This document shows positions 32,225 through 40,140 of a stretch of 64,000 nt of DNA, in pieces. Below the pieces are notes generated by a model that was not told where the DNA came from, searched no databases, and was given only the letters and a program-made list of their open reading frames with translations. This DNA comes from CAZZEX01 sp964653285. GTDB taxonomy: Bacteria > Chloroflexota > Anaerolineae > B4-G1. The stretch is from assembly GCA_964653285.1 (NCBI GenBank), contig CAZZEX010000001.1, positions 62,001-126,000 on the forward strand. Reading direction: 5' to 3'. A program made the position numbers and the translations under genes. Numbering within the stretch: the first letter of the stretch is position 1; each line of letters begins with the position of its first letter.

Positions 32225-33727
32225 TCACTCGGTGCCAAAGTACTTTTCGTAGATCTCGTCATATTTGCCGCTGGCCTTGACAGCCGCCAGTCCTCTGTTG
32301 ATGGCCTCCAGAAGGTCTGGCCTGTCCTTATTGACGGCGATGCCGTATTGCTCCTCGGTGTAAACCCCCTCCAGTACCTTGAGGTTCATCTCCGGGTTGG
32401 CCTTGACGATGTCAATGGCAGTCGGGCCGTCGCACACTGCTGCGTCCACGTCACCATTGGCCAACGCCTGGAAAGCGAGTGTGTTCTCATCATACCGCAC
32501 CACCTCGGCCTCGGTGTCCTCCGTCAGCCAGATGTCGCCAGTCGTGCCCATCTGCACGCCCACCTTCTTGCCAGCCAGGTCTTCGGGGCCGGTGATGTCG
32601 GTGGTATCGGCGCGGACGGTGATCATCTGCCCGGCGTCGAAGTAGGGATCACTGAAGTCAACGGTCTCCGCCCGCTCTGGGGTGATGGTGGCAGCCGAGA
32701 TGACGGCGTCAAACTCACCCGATGCGAGCGCGACGAAGATGCCGTCCCAGCGGGTGTTGACAAACTCGAACTCGAAGCCGGCCTCCTCGGCGATGGCGAC
32801 CATCAGTTCCGGATCGAAGCCCACGATGTTCCCTGCTTCATCCACGTACTCGAAGGGCGGGTATTCAGCGTTGTTGCCGATGACGACCTTGCCGAGCCCG
32901 GGGGCCGCTTCTTCTGTGCCAAAGTACTTTTCGTAGATCTCGTCATATTTGCCGCTGGCCTTGACAGCCGCCAGTCCTCTGTTGATGGCCTCCAGAAGGT
33001 CTGGCCTGTCCTTATTGACGGCGATGCCGTATTGCTCCTCGGTGTAAACCCCCTCCAGTACCTTGAGGTTCATCTCCGGGTTGGCCTTGACGATGTCAAT
33101 GGCAGTCGGGCCGTCGCACACTGCTGCGTCCACGTCACCATTGGCCAACGCCTGGAAAGCGAGTGTGTTCTCATCATACCGCACCACCTCGGCCTCGGTG
33201 TCCTCCGTCAGCCAGATGTCGCCAGTCGTGCCCATCTGCACGCCCACCTTCTTGCCAGCCAGGTCTTCGGGGCCGGTGATGTCGGTGGTATCGGCGCGGA
33301 CGGTGATCATCTGCCCGGCGTCGAAGTAGGGATCACTGAAGTCAACGGTCTCCGCCCGCTCTGGGGTGATGGTGGCAGCCGAGATGACGGCGTCAAACTC
33401 ACCCGATGCGAGCGCGACGAAGATGCCGTCCCAGCGGGTGTTGACAAACTCGAACTCGAAGCCGGCCTCCTCGGCGATGGCGACCATCAGTTCCGGATCG
33501 AAGCCCACGATGTTCCCTGCTTCATCCACGTACTCGAAGGGCGGGTATTCAGCGTTGTTGCCGATGACGACCTTGCCGAGCCCGGGGGCCGCTTCCTCGG
33601 TGGGAACCTCCGTCGGCGCCTCGGTGGGCACCGCTTCTTCCGTGGCAGGTGCGCCACAGGCGACTACCATCGCCACAACTGTCGCCAGGATTGTCACCAG
33701 GGGCAGTAACTTGGTTGCTTTCATCAT
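32225..33727 (-). CDS. Amino-acid ABC substrate-binding lipoprotein with two near-identical tandem domains
   Basis: 500 residues. Lipoprotein signal MVVAC (lipobox), then a Thr/Pro/Glu linker (PTEAPTEVPTEEA). Two complete family-3 solute-binding domains follow, each about 228 residues and apparently identical: APGLGKVVIGNNAEYPPFEY, NIVGFDPELMVAIAEEAGFE, FDAVISAATITPERAETVDF, YFDAGQMITVRAD, VGVQMGTTGDIWL, ANGDVDAAVCDG, KYDEIYEKYFGTE. The DNA repeats with a 684-bp period: 32232-32911 matches 32916-33595 except perhaps for single bases I missed. Both copies keep the ligand-binding residues typical of the family. It probably feeds the permease/ATPase downstream. Tandem binding domains occur in some Gram-positive transporters, but there they are diverged. 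Confidence 0.92.
   Translation of the reverse strand: MMKATKLLPLVTILATVVAMVVACGAPATEEAVPTEAPTEVPTEEAAPGLGKVVIGNNAEYPPFEYVDEAGNIVGFDPELMVAIAEEAGFEFEFVNTRWDGIFVALASGEFDAVISAATITPERAETVDFSDPYFDAGQMITVRADTTDITGPEDLAGKKVGVQMGTTGDIWLTEDTEAEVVRYDENTLAFQALANGDVDAAVCDGPTAIDIVKANPEMNLKVLEGVYTEEQYGIAVNKDRPDLLEAINRGLAAVKASGKYDEIYEKYFGTEEAAPGLGKVVIGNNAEYPPFEYVDEAGNIVGFDPELMVAIAEEAGFEFEFVNTRWDGIFVALASGEFDAVISAATITPERAETVDFSDPYFDAGQMITVRADTTDITGPEDLAGKKVGVQMGTTGDIWLTEDTEAEVVRYDENTLAFQALANGDVDAAVCDGPTAIDIVKANPEMNLKVLEGVYTEEQYGIAVNKDRPDLLEAINRGLAAVKASGKYDEIYEKYFGTE
32232..33595. repeat. 684-bp in-frame tandem duplication
   Basis: Copy A 32232-32911, copy B 32916-33595 (about 680 bp each). The first mismatches on either side are at 32231/32915 and 32912/33596. 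The unit is exactly 228 codons. Confidence 0.95.
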
Positions 33728-34077
33728 TTCTCCTTATCCTCCTTTGAGTGACAGTTCATTTTGACTTTACACGTGGGACCTGTGAGAATGCGAATGTCAC
33801 ACCCGGCTGGTCACCTCCTTTCGCGACGTCCACGACAAATCAGAACAGCCTAAATTAGTTTAAGTTTATCACAGTTAGGACTCAAAGTCAAGAGCGAAGT
33901 CCGTCCGTCCGCCGCCCCACCACCGCCATCAAAATCATTTGCCTGCAGCAACACCAGCGCTCAATGATGGCGGTCCCGGACAAAGGGGGCCGGGCAACGC
34001 TCAGGCTAAAAAGCGCACTCATCCAGAGCAGACGCACGGAACTGCGGCGACTTACTACCACGGGGTATACCTGGGGT
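33728..34077. other. 350-bp intergenic region with the promoter of the substrate-binding-protein gene
   Basis: The promoter at 33863-33891 and an AGGAG-type site near the start are the only signals seen. The part from 33900 to 34077 is the 3' trailer of the c-di-AMP-receptor-like gene; I see no gene in it. Confidence 0.5.
33863..33891 (-). promoter_or_regulatory. Candidate sigma70-type promoter for the tandem substrate-binding-protein gene
   Basis: On the minus strand TTGACT, 17-bp spacer, TAAACT, in an AT-rich stretch that stands out from its surroundings. Confidence 0.6.
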
Positions 34078-34341
34078 TTAGACCTGTTCGAAGTGAGGGG
34101 TATCTACGACGAAGATGGTGGCACGGTATTGGCCGGGTTCGGGGGGGCTGCACGTGTCTCGGAATATATCAATGACGGGCTGCACGTGCTGCTCCTCTAC
34201 GCCGATGAGCAGTGTGACGTTGCCCCGTCGCAGGAAGCCGCCGGTGCTGGCGACACGAGTTACGCGGTGGCTGTGGGTTACCAGTTGGTCAATCACAGAC
34301 CCGGCATCTGTGTCACGGACGACGGCAATGATCAGTTTCAT
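34078..34341 (-). CDS. Cyclic-di-AMP receptor-like PII-fold protein (DarA/PstA family)
   Basis: 87 residues. The core matches the c-di-AMP receptor family (DUF970): MKLIIAVVRDTDAGSVIDQL, HRVTRVASTGGFLRRGNVTLL, LIGVEEQHVQPVIDIF. The TGGFLRRGN loop, which contacts the nucleotide in DarA/PstA, is intact. Known members have about 109 residues; this one ends soon after ATIFVVDTPHFEQV, so the second flexible loop is short. Such proteins are small cytoplasmic trimers that sense c-di-AMP, with partners mostly unknown. It starts 12 bp after a second, diverged copy and lies in the same direction as the MFS gene. Confidence 0.85.
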   Translation of the reverse strand: MKLIIAVVRDTDAGSVIDQLVTHSHRVTRVASTGGFLRRGNVTLLIGVEEQHVQPVIDIFRDTCSPPEPGQYRATIFVVDTPHFEQV

Positions 34342-34353
34342 CTGAGCCTCGCT

Positions 34354-34698
34354 TCACAGTTGTTCAAAGCGCTCAACGTCGAGTACGTAGATGGTCGCGC
34401 CACCCACCTCTGCTTCGATCATCACCGGCTGAATTTCGAGCAGTGGAGCCTCGACGTGAGCCGGGATAAACCGCCGCCGCGTATGACAGCACTCGCGGAT
34501 GTGTTCCAGCAGTCGTGGCAGGCGTGCCTGGTCGAGGCCAATGAACAGCGAAACCGTGGCCTCGTACAGGATACCGCCGCTAGAGTCCACCCAGGTGACG
34601 TGGAAACCGTCACGCGTCAGCATGTCCGCAAATGCACCCGCCTGGACACCGGCGACAGTGGCGATGACCAGTTGACTGACAACGTTACGTGGTGTCAC
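34354..34698 (-). CDS. Diverged paralogue of the c-di-AMP receptor-like protein
   Basis: 114 residues, GTG start at 34698 behind GGAGGAAAC. It aligns along its whole length with the 34078-34341 protein: SQLVIATVAGVQAGAFADML, FHVTWVDSSGGILYEATVSL, LFIGLDQARLPRLLEHIREC, ATIYVLDVERFEQL. The loop that reads TGGFLRRGN in the partner is SSGGILYEATVS here, so the charged and asparagine residues are lost. It probably keeps the PII-like fold without normal c-di-AMP binding, perhaps as a mixed-trimer partner. Twelve bases separate the two genes, so they are one operon. Confidence 0.75.
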   Translation of the reverse strand: MTPRNVVSQLVIATVAGVQAGAFADMLTRDGFHVTWVDSSGGILYEATVSLFIGLDQARLPRLLEHIRECCHTRRRFIPAHVEAPLLEIQPVMIEAEVGGATIYVLDVERFEQL

Positions 34699-34792
34699 GT
34701 TTCCTCCATGTTTTCATTCCCACTGCCCCCAGATGTCGGCCATGCCCATTTTGACCAGTTATGGCAGGTTGAAAGCGGCGACGCCGAAATGT

Positions 34793-36061
34793 TTAGGCCT
34801 CAGGTTCCTGTTGTGTGGGCTCTCTGAGCCGGAAGAGTGGCAAGGCGGCCAGCAGGATGAGGCCCGCGGCCACCCGAAAGACGAGTGATGGCGGAATGAT
34901 GCCGGCCTGCCCGTCAATGGTGGCCGGGATGCCGTAGGTGGAGGACAGCCAGCCGCCGACCAGCGGGCCGGGGATCATCGTAAAAGCGACGCCGAAGAGG
35001 ATGCCGTAGCCAGCGAACTGCCCCCGCTTGTCTTCAGGAAAGAGGTCCTTGAGCCAGACTCCCGTGGCGATGGACCAGGCAGTGATGGCAGCCAGCCAGC
35101 CGATACCGGTGAGAGCCAGGGGAATAAAGTTGCGGCAGAAGGAGAACGCCAGCAGGAAGATGCTTTCCAGGGCGACGGAGAGCAACGCGACTCGCTTGCG
35201 GCCCCAGCGATCGGTAAGAATGCCGAATGGATAAGCCAGCGCGATGCCGCCGACCAAGATGGCGACGAAGACCAACAGCGACGATGTCAGCATCGGCAGC
35301 GCGATGTTGTGCTGCAAATATATGAGTAGAAAAGGATAGAACACGTTGAAGGCCAAGCCCCACAATCCTGTTGCTGTCGCTAGCAGGAAGAACTCGCCGT
35401 GCGTCTTGAGATTGGCAATGCGAAAAGTGCTGCTCAACTGCTCCCAGAATGGCACACACACTGGCTCGAAAGGCGGCTCCGCGATCAGAAATGAACCAAC
35501 CATGCCTAGTCCGATTACCAGAGCACCGACGATGTAAAAAGGCAGATGGGCGAACTGCTCAGGAATGAACCCAGCGCCCCCAAACACAATGAGCATCGAG
35601 ATCCAGAGCAGAATCTGCTGAACACTCACGATGCGACCGCGATTCTCCACCGTCGTCACGTCCGTAAGGTAGGCATTGAACGAGGCGTCGTTGGCGGTAG
35701 AGCCACAAAAGGTCATCACGCAATCAAAAAGAATTGCCATTGTGACCGCCAACATCACAGGTCGAAAGGTCGCCGAGAGCGGGTAAAGAGCGGTGAAGAT
35801 GCCCCAGGCGATGTACCCGACGAAGATGAACGGCTTGCGACGGCCCCAGCGGGTGCTCGTCCGGTCGCTGACCGCACCCATCAGGATGGTCGTGACGGTG
35901 GAGACGACGGCCGTGATAGCGACCATCCACGACACGGGCTGCGGGTCTGGGGTGATGTGGTTGTACATAAAGGTGTTAAAATACTGGTTCTCGACGGCCC
36001 ACGCGATCTGGCCTGAAAGGCCCAGCAGGACCAGGGCAGCCATAACACGGTTCGAGATCAT
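34793..36061 (-). CDS. MFS transporter
   Basis: 422 residues, 12 predicted membrane helices. The MFS signature between helices 2 and 3 reads MGAVSDRTSTRWGRRKP, and a second copy GILTDRWGRKR lies between helices 8 and 9. The layout resembles sugar or GPH-type cation symporters (VVSTVTTILMGAVSDR, ENRGRIVSVQQI), but no substrate residue can be named. AAGGAGTTCATGAGCG precedes the ATG at 36061. It is 94 bp upstream of the c-di-AMP-receptor-like pair, same strand, so a shared transcript is likely and regulation by those proteins is conceivable. Confidence 0.88.
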   Translation of the reverse strand: MISNRVMAALVLLGLSGQIAWAVENQYFNTFMYNHITPDPQPVSWMVAITAVVSTVTTILMGAVSDRTSTRWGRRKPFIFVGYIAWGIFTALYPLSATFRPVMLAVTMAILFDCVMTFCGSTANDASFNAYLTDVTTVENRGRIVSVQQILLWISMLIVFGGAGFIPEQFAHLPFYIVGALVIGLGMVGSFLIAEPPFEPVCVPFWEQLSSTFRIANLKTHGEFFLLATATGLWGLAFNVFYPFLLIYLQHNIALPMLTSSLLVFVAILVGGIALAYPFGILTDRWGRKRVALLSVALESIFLLAFSFCRNFIPLALTGIGWLAAITAWSIATGVWLKDLFPEDKRGQFAGYGILFGVAFTMIPGPLVGGWLSSTYGIPATIDGQAGIIPPSLVFRVAAGLILLAALPLFRLREPTQQEPEA

Positions 36062-36376
36062 CGCTCATGAACTCCTTGTAACTACTTCGCAGAAATGGCC
36101 TTAATCGGGCGGGTGTCCACTGGGCATTGTGTCCAGCCCATTAGGCGGTGGACCGTACGTGGATCAGCGCTTGTGAGATAAATTGTAACACGTCCCGATA
36201 ATCCGCACAAGTGCAATGCGCGGTGCGCCAGTTGCGCAGAAGCCCGGTTAAAACAAGTCAGGAGAATCGGTCATTGATCATCGATCATTGGTCGTCGGTC
36301 ATCGAACCGTCATTTGGTACACTGGCCGTGCTGTGTTATAATCTTCATCCTGACCTGCATTGGTGGGTGAACTCAA
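36062..36376. other. 315-bp divergent intergenic region
   Basis: Separates the MFS gene (minus) from the histidine kinase gene (plus). It contains a cluster of short TCATTGATCATCGATCATTGG-like repeats near 36270-36305 (partly palindromic GATC units) and the promoter at 36314. No gene seen. Confidence 0.5.
36314..36342 (+). promoter_or_regulatory. Candidate sigma70-type promoter for the histidine kinase gene
   Basis: TTGGTA, 17-bp spacer, perfect TATAAT, 34 bp before the start codon. Confidence 0.6.
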
Positions 36377-37945
36377 ATGCTGACTGACTACCGTGTCCGG
36401 CAACGAGAATATCTGTTGGAGATCAGCCGCGCCCTCACGGCGCAACTTAACCTGGATGAGTTGCTGCAAATAGTGCTGGAGGCAGCGACGAAGATGCTGG
36501 CAGGACAGGCTGGACTCATTGCCCTTCATGGCCCCGACGGAAGATTCACCGTCCGTGCCAGTTACGGCCTGCCCCGTGCCCTAGTACCATACTTCAAGCC
36601 GCTGCTGACAGATATTCCTGACGATGCTGACCGCGGCCGGTTCCACATTCCCGGTCTGGCAGACAAACTGGGCCGGGTCGTGGCAGGCCTTGGACTGCGC
36701 CTGCAACAGGTGGTGGCGCTTCCGATGGCTATAGGGCGAGAACTGATCGGCGTACTGTACGTGTTTCGTGCCTACGGAACTCATTTCACCGTCAACGATC
36801 GTCAGATCCTGGCCAGTTTCGCCGACCAGGCCGCTATCGCGGTTCACAATGCGCAACTCTACGAGCGCATCTCCCAGGAGAAGCACCGTCTCGACGCCAT
36901 TCTAGAATACAGTGCCGATGGAGTATTACTCCTCGACTCAGGTCACCGCATCGTCGTTTTCAACCGCGCGCTGGCGCAATTGAGTGGTTGGTCAGCGGTC
37001 GAAGCGCTGGGCCGCCATCACGACGAAGTTGTTCGTTGGGCGCGTCTGGAAACGGACCTGGACTTTGCCGGCGCGGTCGCTGGCGGCTGGCCACTGCCCT
37101 CGGCCCGGCTCCTCTACGTTGAGGGAGACCTGCGTCGGCGAAGTGGCGGCACCGTCAGCGTCGGCATCACCTACGCGCCACTCTTCGACCGTGAGGGCCG
37201 TCTGGTCAACATCATCGCCAACGCGCGTGACGTCACGCGCTTCCGGGAGGCAGACGAGATCAAGTCCACTTTCATCTCCGTGATTTCCCACGAACTCAAG
37301 ACTCCAGTCGCCTTGATCAAGGGCTACGCCGACACCTTGTTACGCGAAGATGCCTGTTGGGACTTGGAGACGATGCGGGAAGGCCTGACGGTTGTTGTAG
37401 AGGAAGCCGACCGTCTGAACCAACTGATTGATGACCTGCTCGATGCCTCGCGGCTCCAGGCGGGAGCATTGCCACTGGAGATGGATCAGGTGGCGCTTGA
37501 TGCATTGGCCGAGCGTGTGGCCAGTCGTTTCCGCACGCAGACCCAGATTCACGAAATCGTCATCCGTTTCCCCCCACGTCTCCCGGTCGTTGTGGGAGAT
37601 CCGGGCCGGCTGGAGCAGGTTCTAAACAACCTGGTGTCCAATGCCATCAAGTATTCTCCCGACGGCGGCACTATCGAGATCAGCGGCCGTGCATCGCCCA
37701 ACGAAGTGATCGTTACCGTATCTGATCAGGGGGCGGGTATCCCGTTCGAAGAGCAGCCTCGCATATTCGAGCGTTTCTTCCGTGGAGCGCGAGAGCGCCA
37801 CCAGCGTACGCCTGGGGCTGGCCTGGGACTGTACCTGGCCCAGGCTATCGTGGAAGCCCATGGTGGGCGTATTTGGGTCGAGAGCAACCCTGGAGAGGGG
37901 GCTGCCTTCTCATTCGCTATCCCGCGCCAACAGGTTTCCAGTTGA
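36377..37945 (+). CDS. Sensor histidine kinase (GAF-PAS-HisKA-HATPase), soluble
   Basis: 522 residues, no membrane segment. GAF domain at about 10-165 (LNLDELLQIVLEAATKML...VVALPMAIGRELIGVLYVF...ASFADQAAIAVHNAQLYERI). PAS at about 175-290 (RLDAILEYSADGVLLLDSGH, IVVFNRALAQLSGWSAVEAL). HisKA H-box SHELKTP near 304. HATPase N-box NNLVSNAIKYSPDGG, G1 DQGAGIPFEEQ, F-box RIFERFFRG, G2 GAGLGLYLAQAIVEAHGG. All catalytic boxes are intact. No response regulator is adjacent, so it is an orphan kinase in this window. The next gene starts 14 bp downstream and may be cotranscribed. Confidence 0.93.
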   Translation: MLTDYRVRQREYLLEISRALTAQLNLDELLQIVLEAATKMLAGQAGLIALHGPDGRFTVRASYGLPRALVPYFKPLLTDIPDDADRGRFHIPGLADKLGRVVAGLGLRLQQVVALPMAIGRELIGVLYVFRAYGTHFTVNDRQILASFADQAAIAVHNAQLYERISQEKHRLDAILEYSADGVLLLDSGHRIVVFNRALAQLSGWSAVEALGRHHDEVVRWARLETDLDFAGAVAGGWPLPSARLLYVEGDLRRRSGGTVSVGITYAPLFDREGRLVNIIANARDVTRFREADEIKSTFISVISHELKTPVALIKGYADTLLREDACWDLETMREGLTVVVEEADRLNQLIDDLLDASRLQAGALPLEMDQVALDALAERVASRFRTQTQIHEIVIRFPPRLPVVVGDPGRLEQVLNNLVSNAIKYSPDGGTIEISGRASPNEVIVTVSDQGAGIPFEEQPRIFERFFRGARERHQRTPGAGLGLYLAQAIVEAHGGRIWVESNPGEGAAFSFAIPRQQVSS

Positions 37946-37958
37946 AAGGAATCCAACT

Positions 37959-39299
37959 ATGTCTCAAGTACTGCTTGCCCGTGTGACTTGTCCCAATTGC
38001 CACAATCAGTTCCAGACTCCTGTGGAGCAGATCCTGGATGTCAGGACTGATCCCAACGCCAAGATGCGGGTGCTCAACGGCCTGGTCAACGTGGCCATCT
38101 GTCCCCATTGCGGAATGGGTGGGGCACTTGACCTGCCGTTTCTCTATCACGACCCTGATAAGGAACTGGCGTTGGTTTACATGCCGATGGTAGCCAGTCG
38201 TGACGACCTTGAGCGCCAGCGGGCCATCGGCAGATTCACCAGCGCGGTGATGGACAGCCTTCCGCCTGAGGAGCGCAAGGCATATCTGCTCCAGCCCCAG
38301 ATCTTCCTCACGTTGGAGAACCTGACAAATAAGATCCTCGAGGCAGATGGCGTCACCCCAGAGATGATCGAAGCGCAGAAGGCCAAGGCGGCACTGCTGC
38401 AGCGGATGCTCGAGGCCACCTCCGATAAGGCGTTGGAGGCGATGATCGAGGAGAACGACGCTTCCATTGACGCCGGCTTTCTCCGGATGCTGACCGCGAG
38501 CCTGGAGATAGCGCAAGCCACGGGGCGGGCAGCCGACGTACAGCGGGGCCTGGCGCTGCGCAGCAAATTGCTGGAGTCGAGCAGTGAGGGACGAGCGATC
38601 AAGGCACGAGGTGAGATGCTGGAGGCACTGCGCGCCGAACCGACCCGCGAGAAGTTATTGGATCTGCTCATCCAGGCCCCTGATGAGCACACGCGCGAGT
38701 TATTGGTCGTGTTTGGCCGGTCGATGTTGGACTATCTCTTCTTCCAGTCCCTCACATCTCAGATCGAGTCGGCCCCTGATGAGGATGAGCAGGAGCGGCT
38801 GACCGCGTTGCGCGCGGAGGTATTGGCTGTTCGAGACCGGCTCGATGAGGAGACGCGCGCGCTGTACGAAGAACGTTCTGCGCTCCTGCGAAACCTGTTG
38901 CTGAGCGACGACCCCGAGACGCTGGCACGGCGTCGTTTATCGGAATTGGACCAGACTTTCTTCAATGTACTCGCGGCCAATCTGGAGAAGGCACGATCCG
39001 CAGGTGACGCGGAGGCCGTCAAGGCACTACAGGCGATCTGGAGTCTGATATTGAGCCTGATGGAGGAAACGCTCCCGCCGGAACTGCAACTCTTCAATCG
39101 GCTGGTGGCTGCTGAGAACGACGCGGAAGTCGAGGAGTTGCTGCAGGAGAATCACGACTTGGTGACAGAGCGTCTGGTGCGGTTTATGGAGGAGGCGGAG
39201 GCCAGCATGCGAGAGAAGGGTACGTTGGAAACCGCTGAGCGTTTTGCGCTGGTGCTGGAGAAAGCGAAGAGAATGGTGGCAGAGACGACCGCTGCTTGA
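37959..39299 (+). CDS. CpXC-domain protein with long helical C-terminal part
   Basis: 446 residues from the ATG at 37959 (AAAGGA upstream); the longer frame overlaps the kinase gene and has no site. Residues 1-130 form a CpXC domain: VTCPNCHNQFQTPVEQILDV, then ICPHCGMGG, i.e. two CxxC pairs that probably bind zinc, then FLYHDPDKELALVYMP. The remaining 300 residues are charged helices (LLQRMLEATSDKALEAMIEE, EERSALLRNLLLSDDPETLA) suggesting coiled coil or helical repeats. No signal peptide. Members are widespread in Chloroflexota and unassigned in function. The tight spacing after the histidine kinase suggests a link with its signalling. Confidence 0.85.
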   Translation: MSQVLLARVTCPNCHNQFQTPVEQILDVRTDPNAKMRVLNGLVNVAICPHCGMGGALDLPFLYHDPDKELALVYMPMVASRDDLERQRAIGRFTSAVMDSLPPEERKAYLLQPQIFLTLENLTNKILEADGVTPEMIEAQKAKAALLQRMLEATSDKALEAMIEENDASIDAGFLRMLTASLEIAQATGRAADVQRGLALRSKLLESSSEGRAIKARGEMLEALRAEPTREKLLDLLIQAPDEHTRELLVVFGRSMLDYLFFQSLTSQIESAPDEDEQERLTALRAEVLAVRDRLDEETRALYEERSALLRNLLLSDDPETLARRRLSELDQTFFNVLAANLEKARSAGDAEAVKALQAIWSLILSLMEETLPPELQLFNRLVAAENDAEVEELLQENHDLVTERLVRFMEEAEASMREKGTLETAERFALVLEKAKRMVAETTAA

Positions 39300-39316
39300 C
39301 GGCTTGATGCTTAGCT

Positions 39317-39475
39317 GTGATTACCCACATCTCTGTTACTGCAACGAGACTCCGTCATTCTGAGGAGCGCAGCGACGAAGAATCTCGTTTTGCAGTGATG
39401 AATGGCTAGCCCAGAACGAGATTCTTCGCTCCCTTTGGTCGCTCAGAATGACACAGCCCACATGTGGGTAATCAC
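39317..39475. mobile_element. 159-bp palindromic mini-element (MITE/REP-like)
   Basis: Ends are a perfect 14-bp inverted repeat, GTGATTACCCACAT (39317-39330) with ATGTGGGTAATCAC (39462-39475). Inside is a long imperfect inverted repeat: GTCATTCTGAGGAGCGCAGC and GACGAAGAATCTCGTTTT against AACGAGATTCTTCGCTC and GGTCGCTCAGAATGAC. The inner sequence is a repeat type common in many bacterial genomes. Confidence 0.75.
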
Positions 39476-39489
39476 CAAACGCTTAGGGC

Positions 39490-39519
39490 TTGACAAGGTC
39501 GGCCCCTATGTGTTATAGT
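39490..39519 (+). promoter_or_regulatory. Candidate promoter for the tRNA-Arg gene
   Basis: Perfect TTGACA, 18-bp spacer, TATAGT, about 100 bp upstream of the tRNA. Confidence 0.55.
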
Positions 39520-39620
39520 ATTACCCGGCAACATTTGCGTTGTCCGCGAGAATTTTGTAGGACAAGATGGCATCTTGTCCTACATTGTTGCGGCTTTGCC
39601 GCGCTATGATGGGGGTGTAT

Positions 39621-39697
39621 GCGCCCGTACCTCAATTGGATAGAGGAGCGGTCTACGAAACCGACTGTTGTGGGTTCGAGTCCCGCCGGGCGCGCCA
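39621..39697 (+). tRNA. tRNA-Arg (anticodon ACG), CCA encoded
   Basis: Acceptor stem GCGCCCG pairs with CGGGCGC; D-arm CCTC...GAGG; anticodon loop CTACGAA gives ACG (wobble A, normally converted to inosine); T-arm GTGGG-TTCGAGT-CCCGC; G discriminator and encoded CCA. The bottom pair of the anticodon stem (27-43) is G-A, a mild irregularity. Length 77. Confidence 0.95.
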
Positions 39698-39750
39698 GTT
39701 TTTCCGTGCCCTCCTGCCAGGAGGGTGAGTTGGCTCCATACGGTAGACCT

Positions 39751-39780
39751 TGACAAGGGCGGCCCGGGCCGCCCTTGTCA
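39751..39780 (+). terminator. Perfect 30-bp palindrome, likely tRNA terminator
   Basis: TGACAAGGGCGGCCC followed by its exact complement, no loop bases beyond the centre. The left half resembles the TTGACAAGGTCGGCCC of the tRNA promoter at 39490-39505. Confidence 0.65.
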
Positions 39781-39907
39781 TCATCCCAGGAGAATGCATT
39801 CTTCATCGGTATCGCCAGCAACCTGTTGGCTATATTGATCGCCGTACCTGTTGGATCTATTGCAGCCTACGCGGGTGATTGTCAAACCCACGCCCTGACC
39901 ACCGGAT

Positions 39908-40060
39908 TTGGCGATCCGGCGGGAGCAGAATGGGAACCTGGTGGTGTTCACAGTCAAGACGGTAGATCTGGAGAAAAACCACTATTTCCCCCACCTCTGG
40001 ACTGCAGAACTTGCAACGGGTACCGCGCGGCAGTTCACCCACGGTGAAGTGACAGTGGAC
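39908..40060 (+). pseudogene. Remnant of a propeller-type serine peptidase (prolyl-oligopeptidase/acylaminoacyl-peptidase-like)
   Basis: Translation gives GNLVVFTVKTVDLEKNHYFP then HLWTAELATGTARQFTHGEV, the first propeller blade of S9-family peptidases (usually VAFTVxTVDxExNxYxxHLW and ATGEARQLTxGE). Nothing of the following propeller or hydrolase domain exists, so it is a fragment. Just before it, from about 39783, another frame reads ENAFFIGIASNLLAILIAVPVG, split at 20 residues here, a single membrane-helix fragment that may be another remnant. Confidence 0.5.
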
Positions 40061-40140
40061 GTTATTGCGGATGTGATGGATGGCTCCCGCAACTTCTTGG
40101 CCGAGTTGAAAGAGAGCATTGTGATGTGGAGGACTGCTTC

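Larger units (their letters stand above)
39300..39620. other. 321-bp intergenic region: palindromic element and tRNA promoter
   Basis: Holds the inverted-repeat element 39317-39475 and the tRNA promoter at 39490-39519. After the promoter there is GTAGGACAAGATGGCATCTTGTCCTAC (39557-39583), a hairpin with an 11-bp stem, before the tRNA. Confidence 0.55.
39698..40140. other. 443-bp region after the tRNA with hairpins and gene remnants
   Basis: Contains a CCCTCC/GGAGGG hairpin (39709-39725), the perfect palindrome 39751-39780, and fragments that look coding but lack starts or whole domains (see 39908-40060). Confidence 0.5.

Noticed and set aside
32348..33709. Plus-strand frame of 453 codons with two identical halves
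   Set aside because: Opposite-strand shadow of the duplicated substrate-binding-protein gene; the repetition comes from that duplication.
33964..34827. Plus-strand frame of 287 codons
   Set aside because: Runs across two minus-strand c-di-AMP-receptor-like genes and has no homology-like features.
39513..39821. Minus-strand frame of 102 codons with an ARPAGLEPTTVGF segment
   Set aside because: It reads through the complement of tRNA-Arg; this string is a known artefact of antisense tRNA translation.
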